From Brachynemurus nebulosus (taxonomy: Eukaryota > Arthropoda > Insecta > Neuroptera > Myrmeleontidae), in contig JAPWDM010000015.1 in the NCBI GenBank assembly GCA_035578155.1, positions 6,426,709-6,490,708 of the forward strand: a stretch of DNA of 64,000 nucleotides, given 5' to 3'. Position 1 is the first letter of the stretch. The number at the start of each line of letters is the position of its first letter. Shown here in pieces: positions 43,083 through 54,158 of the stretch. Made by a program: the position numbers and the translations under genes. The notes beneath the pieces were generated by a model. The model was not told where the DNA came from, ran no database searches, and saw nothing but the letters and a program-made list of their open reading frames with translations.

Positions 43083-43404
43083 TTTTTACTTTTTTACAAT
43101 TTTACAATTTTATTACAATTATTTGTTATATCTTAATTTGTTGTTATTACAATCATGGTTTTCAACCTTTTTGGAAAATTAAAAATTTTACTTCCTGACG
43201 AGTTTTTGTTGTTACAATACAACTTACATTATTACTTTTTCTAAGTCGACTAATTTTTATTTTATTTCGACAATGGTTGTCCAAAAGATATTTCTCTTGA
43301 AAATGATCATAAATTGATCGAAACGCGTCGAGTAAAAAGGAACTTTTTATAAGTTATTTTTAATAATCTTGCAGGCTGTCGACTCCTTGTTTCAATTTTC
43401 ATAA
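43083..43404 (+). repeat. Right terminal repeat of the Penelope-like element
   Basis: Inverted partner of 41513-41834. Contains 'cttgaaaatgatcataaatt' followed by 'gatcgaaacgcgtcgag'. Confidence 0.9.
43296..43332 (+). ncRNA. Hammerhead-ribozyme-like core (candidate)
   Basis: 'cTTGAAAATGATC', a short loop, then 'GATCGAAACGCGTC' can form a GATC/GATC stem II followed by the invariant GAAA and a nearby GUC-type triplet. Penelope-like elements are known to carry such motifs in their terminal repeats. The first box deviates from the CUGANGA consensus, so this may be a relic. The inverted copy lies at 41585-41621 on the minus strand. Confidence 0.3.
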
Positions 43405-43941
43405 AATTAAATTTTATACTTACCAGGTAGGAGCGTCGCGCAGCTACCAGGCAGGTATAAAAATCGAGCATGGGGGCCAGTCGCTTGAAACGCTGTATCT
43501 TCATTAGTTTTGCTCAGATTTACTTGAAATTTTGACATAACACGCTCGACGTGTTGTACATTCAGAAAAAAATTTTTAAAAAAAATGCAATAAAAAATTT
43601 AAAAAACCTTCCCCCCCTTAACGTCTCTAGATGGCGACACTTCTCATTTCTTGTTTTGTTTTACTGTGTAGAAACCTAAGGGCTCGTCCACAATGAATGA
43701 AATAAGAAATGAGAGATAAATAGGTGTTCGCCATTGAGTGACGTTGAATGAAATTATAACTTAACTGCTTATAGGTATATGTAGGTATTTCTGTACATCC
43801 AAATTCATGAAAACAACGTCCGTGATGACTTTTTTTGTCATTTAGTGACCAAAAAAATCGCGAATTTTGATGTACAAAAATACCTACCTATACCTATGAG
43901 CAGTTAAGTCGTTTAATAGACGAGATATCTTAATACGTCAT
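43405..43941. other. Flank with a second inverted repeat
   Basis: Arms at about 43757-43810 and 43860-43912 are inverted copies ('acttaactgcttataggtat' versus 'atacctatgagcagttaagt') around a ~50 bp centre. Part of the arm also occurs near 40805. No gene is present. A GC-rich patch lies at 43425-43500 ('ggagcgtcgcgcagctacc'). Confidence 0.6.
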
Positions 43942-46406
43942 ATGCATACTGTTCACGGCAACAATCGGCAAAATTATGATGGAAGCGGTCCCAATGGTAA
44001 TGGAAACGACTTAGCTACCAATACCATTGTAACCGAACCAGACATTAGTAACACCACAACCGAACCACGGCCTAGTAGCACCGCAGCCGAGCTAAGCACC
44101 AGTAGCGCCACAGCCGAACCAAGTACCAGCAATAAAAAAAGAAAAAGGGATATGTCTGCAGAAAATGACCGTAAGAAAATAAAAATTAATAATTTGTTAA
44201 AATCTTTGAATGATTTAGCAAAAACAGCGGTAACATTTTGCGATATTTGTAATGAAGAAGTTTTAGAGCGAAATTATTAAGGTCATTTACGGAGCAAGGA
44301 GCATAAAGACAAATCTAGTAAGCAAATTGAAGACGATCCAATGGTTGATGTAATAGCATGTGCATATAAGAAAAGAATAATCAGTTATCGTGTTCGAGAT
44401 TTGGAAACACATGTTGATAATGAAGAATTTTTAACATGTATCAAACCAACTGTAATACGGTTATTGGAACATTAACTAATAAACCATACAACTTTTAAGA
44501 TGAATTTGGAACTGTATGCAACATATAAGCGAGAAATAAATGATAAAACAGAACGAGAAATAAAATTGTTTACTACGAAAAATGAAGTTGTTAGTGAGTC
44601 GACAAATATGAGCGAAATTTATCAAAAACTAAGCGAAATAATGTGCATAAAAAGTGAAGAATTTATGGAGAAAAATTCAGGATGGACTTTGGAACGAACT
44701 GACTATTTGGAGATTAACATTAACAAATTTAATCCTCTCCGTGGTGCGTCATATGTTAAACTACCGGAATGGATCGAGCGTAAAAAAGTAGTGATAAATG
44801 TGAAAAATGAAGATGATGCATGTTTTGCATGGGCAGTAGTATCTGCTTTATATCCAGCAGAAAATAATACAAACAGAGTAACATCATATCCACATTATTC
44901 GACTGTATTAAATTTAGCTAAAATTAAACTACCAATAAGTTTAAAAGATATTAAATTATTTGAATCTCTTAATTCTGTAAGCATAAATATTTATGGATAT
45001 GAAGGAAAAAATATTGTTGGACCTTTATATTATGCAGAAACAAAAAAATCAAAACACATCAACCTGCTCTATATTGAAAATGGCAACAACAGTCATTACT
45101 GTTGGATAAAAAATCTAGCCCGTTTACTTGGAAGCCAGATTTCAAAACACAAAAGTTTAAAATATATATGCGATGGCTGTCTATTATATTTTTATACGGA
45201 AGATCAACTAAATGATCATATAAAACGTGATTGCAATAAAATGTGTGTGCTGTTACCTTCACCATAAAAATCTACTTTCAAGTTTAAACACTATAATAAA
45301 ATGTTACGAGTTCCCTTTGTTATATATGCAGATATGGAGGCTATTTTGAAACCACACAATACATGTATGCCAGATCCTGCATCATCATTTACAAATACTA
45401 CACATACGCACGAACCCTATAGTTTTGCTTATTATATACAATGTCATCATGATTCAACTTTAAATAAAATGGAAATATAAAGAGGACCTAATTCTGGAAA
45501 AGTGTTTTTAGATAAATTGGAAGACGAAGTAAAACGATTGTATAAAATAATGAAAACGAGTAAAAAAATGAATCCGCTTACACCAGAAGAAATAATTAAT
45601 TACGAAACGGCAACAAAATGTTTTCTATGTAACAATCCGTTTTACAACGATCCAAAAAATCGAAAAGTACGTGACCATAACCATTTGACTGGCGAATATC
45701 GAGGACCGGCTCATGGTAGGTGTAACATTTTGTATAGAGTTCCAAGATTTATACCTGTTACAATGCACAACCTTTCCGGATACGATGCACATTTTATAGT
45801 TAGAGAATTTGGCTCATCGAACGAAAAAATCAAAGTCATAGCAACTAATAGAGAAAAACACATTTCTTTTACAAAATGTATAAACCTAGATACCGAAAAT
45901 GATGATTCCGATGATGATAATGATGATGATGATGATGATGATATCGATGTTGATGAAGAGGAAGATGAAGAAGAAAAAGCTGATAATAAAGAAAATAAAA
46001 AAAAAGCCAGTTCAACTGCGATTTATTGACTCTTTTAAATTTATGGCATGTAGTTTGGATAAATTAGTTAGTAATTTAGCGCCAGGCCAGTTAACTGAGA
46101 CATTGCATGCATTTCCGGATATGAATCAATTTAATTTGGTGAAGCAAAAAGGTGTTTTTCCGTATGAATATATATCTGATATTCAACGTTTAAATGAAAC
46201 AACATTACCACCAAAAGAAGCATTTTACAGCACCCTTAGTTCAACAGAAATCAGTGACGACGATTATGCTCGCGCTCAATAAATTTGGAACATTTTTAAC
46301 ATTATGACATTAGGCGAATATTCAGCTATATATTTTAAAACGGACGTGTTACTTTTAGCAGATGTGTTTGAAAACTTTAGAAATGTATGTATTAAAGCGT
46401 ACGGCC

Positions 46407-48300
46407 TGTTACGTTCTGTAGAACGTTTTGAGAATTTTAAAAATTGTTAATTTCCTAAATTAATTTTTTTTGAACTTTTTGTTGCCTCTAACTGTACCTT
46501 TTTGTTGAAACCAACTGTACATTGAGTGTGTCGCATTTATGTCAATTTTTTTTTGTATGTTGGTATTACGACTGCAATGCAATTTTCGCGCTATATTAGC
46601 TTATATATATACCAGCTGTTCCCTTGTGACAGCCTCATTTCTTTAATTCGATTTTTATCAATCACGATTGGACTTCTGTGAACAGGTATGTTAAAATAAT
46701 TATTTTAATATGTTTTTCTTATTTCAATTATTGCAATAATGTAATTGGATTTAAGAAGTAAACTTTTGATCACATGTAATTTTAAAGGTTAGATATTCAA
46801 ACCTTCCTTTTAATTATCATAGTTGACATTGTTAATTTGATTGAATTTGCCTTTTATTAATTCAATTTCTTAAATATATTTCTGTAATACACGTATGTTT
46901 AAATTGTATTTTTTATATTTTTCCATTATTGTAATAATGAAATTGATTTTAACATGTAAAATTTGGTCACATGTAGTCTGAAGGTTATATGTTGAATTCC
47001 AAACCTTTTTTTTAATTTCAACTTTGATAATGATTAATTTAATTAAATTTACAATTTCATTTATTCAATTTCTTAAATATACTTCTGTGAACAGGAACTT
47101 TGTAACTAAATATGTGAAAATTGGTATAAACTTTTTGGAAATGGATATTGAGTGACAAGTACCATAGTGGAAATTAGTATGTAAACTGGAAAGCACATGT
47201 TACCTTTAAATGGACGAGTTCAGGATGAAATCAACTCGCTGACGGTTTAGATTTGGAGTTTACGCCCTTTTATGTGGATTACATCTATGCGTGGACAATC
47301 ATCACAGTTTCAACGTTCTAAAGTCCATTTTACATCATCTTCAAAGTTTAGTTAAGTAATCTTTTTTGGCATGTTTTATAACCCTTTTTTTGCAAATTAA
47401 TTGCTTGGTGCTTTCTTTAATTAATAAATTAACTTTTGTTTGGTGAATCTAAAGTGTAAAACAGTTGACTTTTCTGCAATTTAACTTTCTTGTAATGTGT
47501 AGTTTTCATTTAACGTGAAACAGTTGAATATCTATTAGTATTGACTTTTCTGTCACTCAAACCATTGTTAAATCTTTATAATGTTCTTTCATTTAATCGT
47601 AATTAAGGCTACCTACATGAGTTACATAACCTACCTAACCTAGTCATGAATTTTAAATTATAACGTGCATGTATATTAGTCAGTAAATATTTCTATCTTG
47701 TTAAATTTCCCTATCTTTCTTACGTTCCTTTTTTGTAGTTTATTAAAATTATTGTATTTCGTAATTTTCTCTATATTTTCCTGCGTTATGCTAATTTTCT
47801 TGTTCTCTATTTTATCTTGCTAAAATATATACTGACTAACTAACTTTTAGTATTATGTAATTTATTTCTAAACTAATTTGTTGCTATTTTATAATTACTT
47901 TGTTGCTACTTTACAATTTTCCTAAATTTTAATAATTTACATTGTAATTGTTATTTAACCAAGAAATTGTTGTTAATTATTTATTGTAATAAATACTTTT
48001 ATCACTTAATAATCTAATTTTTTTGTACAAAACTTCATTTTGGGAACAATCTGAAATTAACCTTCACGACCCTGATATTGTACCAAAAATTGTACAATTG
48101 AACAATTAAACATTTAAAACAAAAAAAAAATATGTAAGACTGAACTAGCCAAAGCAAATAAATTTTAATTCAAACTGAAAATTTCTATTATTTAAAATTT
48201 TCCTTTTATTTTTTTCAGTGCAATAAGAAACTTTCTTAACTCAAACAATTAAAATTTTATTTTAAATAAATTTCTTTTATTTACTTTGAATTCTCTAACA
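46407..48300 (+). mobile_element. Solo LTR, 1,894 bp, inside the polymerase gene
   Basis: Begins TGTTACG, ends CTCTAACA, and is flanked by GGCC on both sides (46403-46406, 48301-48304). Removing it joins 'CIKAYG' to 'LDPANYL', restoring the polymerase reading exactly. A TATA-like run (46602-46611) and AATAAA-type signals fit an LTR, and no coding region is present. Internally a ~205 bp unit is tandemly duplicated ('ttctgtgaacagg' near 46674, 46880 and 47083). The orientation is assumed from the TATA position. Confidence 0.82.
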
Positions 48301-49626
48301 GGCCTCGACCCGGCGAATTATCTAACATCGCCGGGGTTAAGCTGGGATGCGCTGTTAAAGTGTACAAACGTAGAATTAGATTTACTAACAGATATTGATA
48401 TGGTTCATTTTATACGACAGTCTCTGAGAGGTGGTTTAGTACGAAAAAACTTAGTATAGCCAATAATAAGTATATGGAAAATTATGACGAATAAAAACCT
48501 TCTAAATTTATACAATATTTAAACGCAAATAATTTATATGGGTGGGCTATGACACAGTATTTATCGGTAAATAATTTTAAGTGGTTAACACAAGAAGAAA
48601 TATATGATATTGATGTAATGAGTGTTAGTGATACTAGCGATTTAGGATACTTTTTAGAAGTTGATTTAGAATACCCACAATATTTACATGACAAACATAA
48701 TGATTTACCATTTTGTCCGGAAAATATGAAACCGCCAACAACAACAAAAACTGACACGAAAAAATTAATAGCAAATTTATATAACAAAACTAATTATGTA
48801 ATACACTACCGTAATTTAAAACAATGTATAAAATATGGATTGCAGTTAAAAGAAATACATCGGGTTTTACAGTTTAATCAGTCTCCATGGCTTAAAAATT
48901 ATATAGATTTAAACACACGTTTACGGACAGACGCAATTAATGACTTTGAAAAAGATTTTTACAAACTTATGAATAATGCTGTTTTTGGTAAAACTATGGA
49001 AAACGTTGACAAACGAGTAGACATAAGAATTACAACACACTGGGAAAACGTTGGGAAAAAAATCGGTGCAAACACGTTAATTAGTAGACCTAATTTCCAT
49101 AGTGCATCGATTATTAACGAAAATTTAGCAGTAATACAGATGAAACGTTTGAAAGTGGTACATAATAAGCCCTTATATGTAGGTTTCACCGTTTTAGAAC
49201 TTTCTAAAACGTTGATGTACGATTTTTATTATCGGTATATGAAACCCAAATATGAAGATAACGTTAATTTGTGTTATATGGACACTAATAGTCTTATAAT
49301 TGAAATTCAGACAAACGATTTCTTTTTCGACATAAAATTCGAAATTGAAAAATACTTTGGCACGTCGAATTTTCCTAAAAATAATATATATGGATTACCT
49401 AGGATTAACAAAAATCAATTAGGAAAATTTAAAGATGAGTGTTCGGGAGTCATTATTGAAAAATTTGTAAGGACAAAGGCAAAATCATATTGTATTGTTA
49501 AAGCAAATGAACCACCAATCAAAAAAATTAAAAGTATAAAAAAAATATTGTAAAAAATAAGATAACGGTACAAGATTTTGAAAATTGTGTTTTAAGTTTG
49601 ATAAATAATGAAAATTGTACTTTATA

Positions 49627-50951
49627 CAGGGTGGGGCAGGGAAACATCCCTACTTTCGAGGTAGCATTGTGAGTAGTGGGGACATGTTGGAGGAGTGGGG
49701 GTAGGTTCGAATGACGCTGTGGCCACGGAATTTTCCGATAGTAGCGCTGTCAGTTGTAGACATGGCTTGGTCGAATGAGCAACGCGCTTTTGCTGTCGAG
49801 ACGTATTTTTCTCAGAATAAGTCTATTGTTGCAGTACAGCGTGCGCTGCGAACTCGTTATCGGATTCCCCCTCGCAACCCTGTTCCTGACCGCAAATCCA
49901 TTTTGTTGTGGGTGGAAAACTTCCGTGCATGTGGTAGTGTAGTGAAAAAGAGAGTTGGGGCTCGGAGAACTGTCCGAACTCCAGAAAACATTGACCGTGT
50001 CAGAAGATCGATCTTGCAGTCTCCTAAGCGTTCTGCCCGCAAGCATGCATCCGCCCTTGCATTGTCTAATCGCACTGTGCGTCGTATTCTCCACGAAGAA
50101 CTCCACTTACATCCATACAAGATGGTCATCGTTCAAGAACTCACACAACGGGACTGGCAACAACGAGTACAGGCATGTGAAACTTTAATTGCTGACTTGC
50201 CTCATGATGCACGAGTTTTGTTTAGTGACGAAGCGCACTTCCACATTTCTGGAGTTGTTAATAAGCAGAATATGCGTTATTGGAGTGGTGCAAACCCTAG
50301 GGTAGTTCATGAGAGGCCTCTACACAGTGAAAAAGTGACTGTTTGGTGTGCAATCAGCAGTGAAGGCATAATTGGGCCTTATTTCTTCGAGGAGGACAAT
50401 CGTTGTGTTACCATCAATTCCGAGCGGTATGTAAACATGCTCCAACAATTTCTTGCACCACAATTGCAACAGAATAATTTTGGAGTAGTGTGGTTTCAGC
50501 AGGATGGTGCCACAGCCCATACTGCTAGACATTCGATGGCTGTTTTGAGGGAAATGTTCCCCGGGCGATTAATCTCCCGGTATGGTGACATTCCATGGCC
50601 TGCGCGCTCGCCGGATTTAACTCCGTGTGATTACTTTTTATGGGGATATCTCAAGAGTGAAGTGTTTAAACATCGACCCAGAACCCTACAAGACTTGAAG
50701 GATGCAATTCGCGTTGAAGTTGCCCGCATTCCACAACAAATGCTTCGCAGAGTTATGCAGAACTTCAGAACCAGACTAGATCAGTGTGTTGACAATGAGG
50801 GACATCACTTGAATGATGTATTGTTTAAAACAAAGTAAGAATTAACTTCCATCTGTACCCTTTTGATGCCACAATAAAGTTTTGTTCTAACACTTTTCGT
50901 TTTTTTTTTAATTTACCTTCAAAGTTAGGGATACTTCCCTGCCCCACCCTG
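49627..50951 (+). mobile_element. DD41D mariner-type transposon 1 (1,325 bp), apparently intact
   Basis: Termini read inward CAGGGTGGGGCAGGGAA on both sides and continue similar for about 38 bp. TA flanks at 49625 and 50952. It is inserted in the 3' end of the polymerase pseudogene: the coding sense 'NNENCTLY' continues after it with 'KQVSVFRSKNH'. The single transposase frame is full length. Confidence 0.93.
49762..50838 (+). CDS. DD41D transposase 1, full length
   Basis: Start chosen at the ATG of 'MAWSNEQRAFAVE' (an upstream in-frame ATG-like extension to 49711 lies in the 5' region). 358 residues: an N-terminal HTH ('IVAVQRALRTRY'), a linker 'PVPDRKSI', a second HTH ('LALSNRTVRRILHEEL'), then the catalytic core. 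D156 ('LFSDEAHF'), D248 ('WFQQDGATAH') and D290 ('SPDLTPCDYFLWG') are intact; 41 residues separate the last two, which defines DD41D. GC content is visibly higher than the surroundings, as in other recently arrived mariners. It should act on the adjacent CAGGGTGGGG termini. Confidence 0.95.
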   Translation: MAWSNEQRAFAVETYFSQNKSIVAVQRALRTRYRIPPRNPVPDRKSILLWVENFRACGSVVKKRVGARRTVRTPENIDRVRRSILQSPKRSARKHASALALSNRTVRRILHEELHLHPYKMVIVQELTQRDWQQRVQACETLIADLPHDARVLFSDEAHFHISGVVNKQNMRYWSGANPRVVHERPLHSEKVTVWCAISSEGIIGPYFFEEDNRCVTINSERYVNMLQQFLAPQLQQNNFGVVWFQQDGATAHTARHSMAVLREMFPGRLISRYGDIPWPARSPDLTPCDYFLWGYLKSEVFKHRPRTLQDLKDAIRVEVARIPQQMLRRVMQNFRTRLDQCVDNEGHHLNDVLFKTK

Positions 50952-51113
50952 TACAAACAGGTGAGCGTGTTTCGAAGTAAAAATCACCAACTGTATACTC
51001 AGTTAGTTAATAAATTAACAATTTGTAACTTAGATACTAAAAGGGTTTCGGTACCAAATAATTCATTACGAACATATGCATGGGGGTATTATAAAATTGG
51101 AGATAAAATGTGA

Positions 51114-52839
51114 AATGTGTTAGAGAAAAAAAAGTGCTTCTATAAAAATGTAAAATGTTTTAAAATTAAAAAGTACTTACATAAAACAAAATTATTTGTA
51201 AAAATATGATCCATAATCATAACCATAACCATAATATTGTAACCACCATAACCACAATATTGTAACCATTAAATATAAAACCATCCGCAAAAATGTGATA
51301 TCTATCCAAATTATATCCATTAAATGCGAAACCATTCAAATGCAATGTCTATCCAAAAATTTTGTCTGTATATCACAATAAAAATTTTTTTATTTTATGT
51401 AAAATTTAATGTTAACAATTTTTAAACTAATTTTTTATAAAATTTAAATATATAACAATTAAACTAATTTTTTATAAAATGTAAATATATAATAATTTTT
51501 ATAAAATGTATATAACTAAAGCAACAAATTTGTATGTATATATTTAACTTGATAGCTAATTCAGTTGAGTTTTATGTGAAATGCTATTTAATGAATAAAA
51601 ATAATATATTCGTAACGAAAAATATGTAAAATACTATTTAAATGTATAAAAATAATATTCATAATAAAAATTTTTGCAAATATTAAATATAAGAACTTTT
51701 TTATCAACACACAAAATTTTGATAGCTAAACTGTTACTACTAATAAATGATTAATTTTATAATAAAGGCTGGGATCTCAAATATATAAGAAATATTTTAA
51801 AAAAATAACAATAGGAATTTTAATAATAATTAACTGTTAAATCTTGGTAAGACAAAATTAAAAAATTTTTACAATAATTGATATATAAAATTACTCACAT
51901 TTAAAAGTTTGCTGAATAAACTAACTGTTGTACTAAAACTGCTGCACTGATACGATCATTCATTTTGAAGAATTGTTGAATAAACAGCCAAACTAAGAAC
52001 CAAAACCATTGTTGAATAAACAGTCAAACTAAGAACCAAAACCATTGTTGAATAAACAGCCAAACTAAGAACCAAAACCATTGTTGAACAAACAGCCAAA
52101 CTAAGAATCAAAACCATTGTTGAAATAAACAGCCAAACCATCTCTCATTTTGAAGGTTTGCTGAATTTTACTTTGATGATTTGTTGAATAAATCTTGTTG
52201 AATAAACCAACTGCGACCGCTGTCACCGCTGTCACCACAAGATATAAAACCTCTTTCACTCACTTAACACTTTGCCATTTTCAAAAAATATATTTTATGT
52301 GCAATAAAATGTATTACATATATAAAAAATAAAAGCTTGATTTTAAGGTAATCTAAAAAATATTTTAATGTGCGACAAATATTTATCACATGTAAAAATA
52401 AAATAATAAACTTGTTTAATAAATTGTTATGTTGATCTATAAAAATTTATCTCTAATAAGTATGTATAATTTTTTGTGTTGATTAAGGTTGCCAGACCAA
52501 CATTTAAAATGTTATACATGACATTTTTTAATAAAGATATACAAGTGTCATTTTTAATAGTTATTACTTTTAGATGTTCATAAGTTTATAATAGCAACAA
52601 AATATGAATTAAATATACATAGTACGCTCCCATTTAACAATTTCGTCGCACACAAGATGTGCATAAAACACCTCTCCGTGTTTTAAAGCAAATATGTTTG
52701 AACGTGTTAGTGCCTTAGTAATAGTTTGTAACAGTAAATCATACAAATATATAAATCAAAAAACTGATGCGCGTGATTTTTTACTTTCTCATTTAACAAT
52801 TTGGTCCTAGTGGGTTGCATAATGAGAATTTCCTATGTA
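51114..52839. other. AT-rich gene-free stretch with small repeats
   Basis: Downstream of the polymerase remnant. 'accataaccataatattgta' units near 51218-51280 and repeated 'aaactaattttttataaaat' near 51425-51480 are local duplications. A 36 bp array is annotated separately. No gene is seen. Confidence 0.5.
51972..52140. repeat. 36 bp tandem repeat, ~4.6 copies
   Basis: 'attgttgaataaacagccaa' plus 'actaagaaccaaaacc' repeats at 51972, 52008, 52044 and 52080 with single-base changes, and partially at 52116. The period is a multiple of three, so it also yields an artificial repetitive open frame on the minus strand. Confidence 0.92.
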
Positions 52840-54156
52840 CAGGGTGCGGCAGCATAACTTCCTTTTTTAAAATGCGCGCCATTCAGTTAGTTGATGTCAT
52901 AGCGGAGCGCTAGTGGTCTCGTTCAAGAGGGGGTACTGTAAAGTTTTGTCCCGACACGGTTCAGTCGCCATCATGCGTTGGAATAGTGAGGAGCGTGCCT
53001 TTGCCGTTGAGGCCTACTTTTCAAGCGGATGTTCGGTTATTGCAACACAGCGTGCATTTCGGAATCGCTTTAATTTAGCCCCGTTGGCTCCCGTCCCAGA
53101 CCGCAAATCAATTGTTACATGGGTCACTACATTTAGACAAACTGCAAGTGCGACAAAACGAAGAACTGGAGTCCCTCGGCTCGTTAGATCACCTGAAAAC
53201 ATTGAAGCAGTGAGACCGTCAATGTTGCGATCACCACGGCGTTCTGCGCGCAAACACGCATCTGCCCTTGGACTATCCGATCGTTCTGTGAGAAGAATTC
53301 TTCGTGATGATCTTCATTTTCATCCCTATAAGATGGCGATAGTGCAGGAACTTTCAGAACGTGACTTCAATTCCCGGATGAACGCGTGTGAGCTTCTTCT
53401 TGATGTCGTTCCCGAGTGTGCTATTGTTTTTTTTAGCGATGAAGCCCATTTTCATTTGTGTGGGTCGGTTAACAAACAAAACATGCGCTACTGGGCTGAC
53501 ACCAACCCTCGAGAATTGCATCAAAGGCCTTTGCATTCACCGAAAGTCACAGTGTGGTGTGCAATTTCCTCAGCTGGAATTATTGGTCCCTGGTTTTTTG
53601 AGGAAAATGAGGTTACAGTGACAGTGAATTCGGACCGGTATGTAAACATGCTACAGAATTTTTTTTTTCCACGGCTAGAAGATTTGGATTTGGGGGACAC
53701 TTGGTTCCAACAAGACGGTGCAACAGCACACACTTCGAGAGCATCGATGGCTGTTTTGAGGGAAAACTTTCCAGAGCGCCTTATCTCAATTAGAGGCGAT
53801 TTGGAATGGCCGGCACGCTCTCCCGATCTGTCACCTTGTGATTTTTTTCTATGGGGTTTTTTGAAATCCCGTGTTTATGTGAACCGTCGAAGAACCCTAC
53901 AAGATTTGAAGACCAACATCCGAGAAGAAATTGCCAACATAACACCTGCTACGCTAACAACAGTCATGACAAACGCCAGAAATCGGCTTACACAATGTAT
54001 GGAGAATGGGGGACGTCACCTAACAGATTTGATCTTCAAAACAATGTAAATAAAAACTTTAGACATGTACCTACATTATAAAAAATAAATATTTTCTGAT
54101 GCATACAATAGTTTTTATTGAGTTTTGAAAAAAGGAAGTTATGCTGCCGCACCCTG
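52840..54156 (+). mobile_element. DD41D mariner-type transposon 2 (1,317 bp), apparently intact
   Basis: The first 29 bases of each end, read inward (CAGGGTGCGGCAGCATAACT then TCCTTTTTT), are identical. TA duplications lie at 52838 and 54157. Same orientation and architecture as the element at 49.6 kb, but a distinct family: the termini share only the CAGGG start and the transposases differ widely. Confidence 0.94.
52973..54049 (+). CDS. DD41D transposase 2, full length
   Basis: Start chosen at 'MRWNSEERAFAVE', aligning with the start of transposase 1; an in-frame upstream extension to 52913 is probably untranslated. 358 residues, the same length as its relative. HTH motifs ('VIATQRAFRNRF', 'LGLSDRSVRRILRDDL') and catalytic D156 ('FFSDEAHF'), D248 ('WFQQDGATAH') and D290 ('SPDLSPCDFFLWG') with 41-residue spacing are intact. 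With perfect terminal repeats it is the best candidate in the window for an active DNA transposon. Confidence 0.95.
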   Translation: MRWNSEERAFAVEAYFSSGCSVIATQRAFRNRFNLAPLAPVPDRKSIVTWVTTFRQTASATKRRTGVPRLVRSPENIEAVRPSMLRSPRRSARKHASALGLSDRSVRRILRDDLHFHPYKMAIVQELSERDFNSRMNACELLLDVVPECAIVFFSDEAHFHLCGSVNKQNMRYWADTNPRELHQRPLHSPKVTVWCAISSAGIIGPWFFEENEVTVTVNSDRYVNMLQNFFFPRLEDLDLGDTWFQQDGATAHTSRASMAVLRENFPERLISIRGDLEWPARSPDLSPCDFFLWGFLKSRVYVNRRRTLQDLKTNIREEIANITPATLTTVMTNARNRLTQCMENGGRHLTDLIFKTM

Positions 54157-54158
54157 TA

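Larger units (their letters stand above)
41513..43404 (+). mobile_element. Penelope-like retroelement fragment with inverted terminal repeats
   Basis: Two 322 bp arms (41513-41834, 43083-43404) in inverted orientation bracket an open frame encoding the end of an RT and a GIY-YIG nuclease, the hallmark of endonuclease-positive Penelope-like elements. The family is known to carry terminal repeats in either direct or inverted orientation and hammerhead ribozyme motifs within them. Here the ORF begins about 20 bp after the left arm, in the middle of the RT, so the copy is 5'-truncated. Confidence 0.88.
43942..51113 (+). pseudogene. Family B DNA polymerase of Polinton/adintovirus type, decayed and twice interrupted
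   Basis: From 43942 one frame gives a Ser/Thr-rich leader, a C2H2-like finger ('CDICNEEV...HLRSKEHK') and 'RGASYVKLPEWI'. Next come ExoI 'YADMEA', an endonuclease VII-type HNH zinc site ('CFLC...RDHNHLTGEYRG'), 'LSGYDAHFIVREF', an acidic low-complexity insert, and '[11 protein letters not shown]'. After a solo LTR it resumes at 48302 with 'GLDPANYLTSPGLSWD'. Motif A reads 'YLNANNLYGWAM' (Asn at 48522 for Asp), motif B region 'LMNNAVFGKTMEN', motif C 'YMDTNSLI' (Asn at 49287). After a DD41D mariner the C-terminus follows ('NNSLRTYAWGYY') to 51113. In-frame TAA stops at 44278, 44473, 45265, 45478 and 46280, and frameshifts near 46005 and 48450, mark it as dead. Confidence 0.9.

Noticed and set aside
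45899..46029. Acidic Asp/Glu-rich stretch as a separate gene
   Set aside because: It is a low-complexity insert inside the polymerase reading frame and is followed by polymerase motifs.
46407..48300. Large intron of the polymerase gene
   Set aside because: The ends are TG...CA with a GGCC duplication and lack GT-AG borders, so it is an insertion.
51972..52140. Possible CRISPR-like array
   Set aside because: The units are directly adjacent with no unique spacers, and the DNA is eukaryotic.
51956..52141. Repetitive 61-codon minus-strand frame
   Set aside because: Artefact of a 36 bp tandem repeat whose period is a multiple of three.
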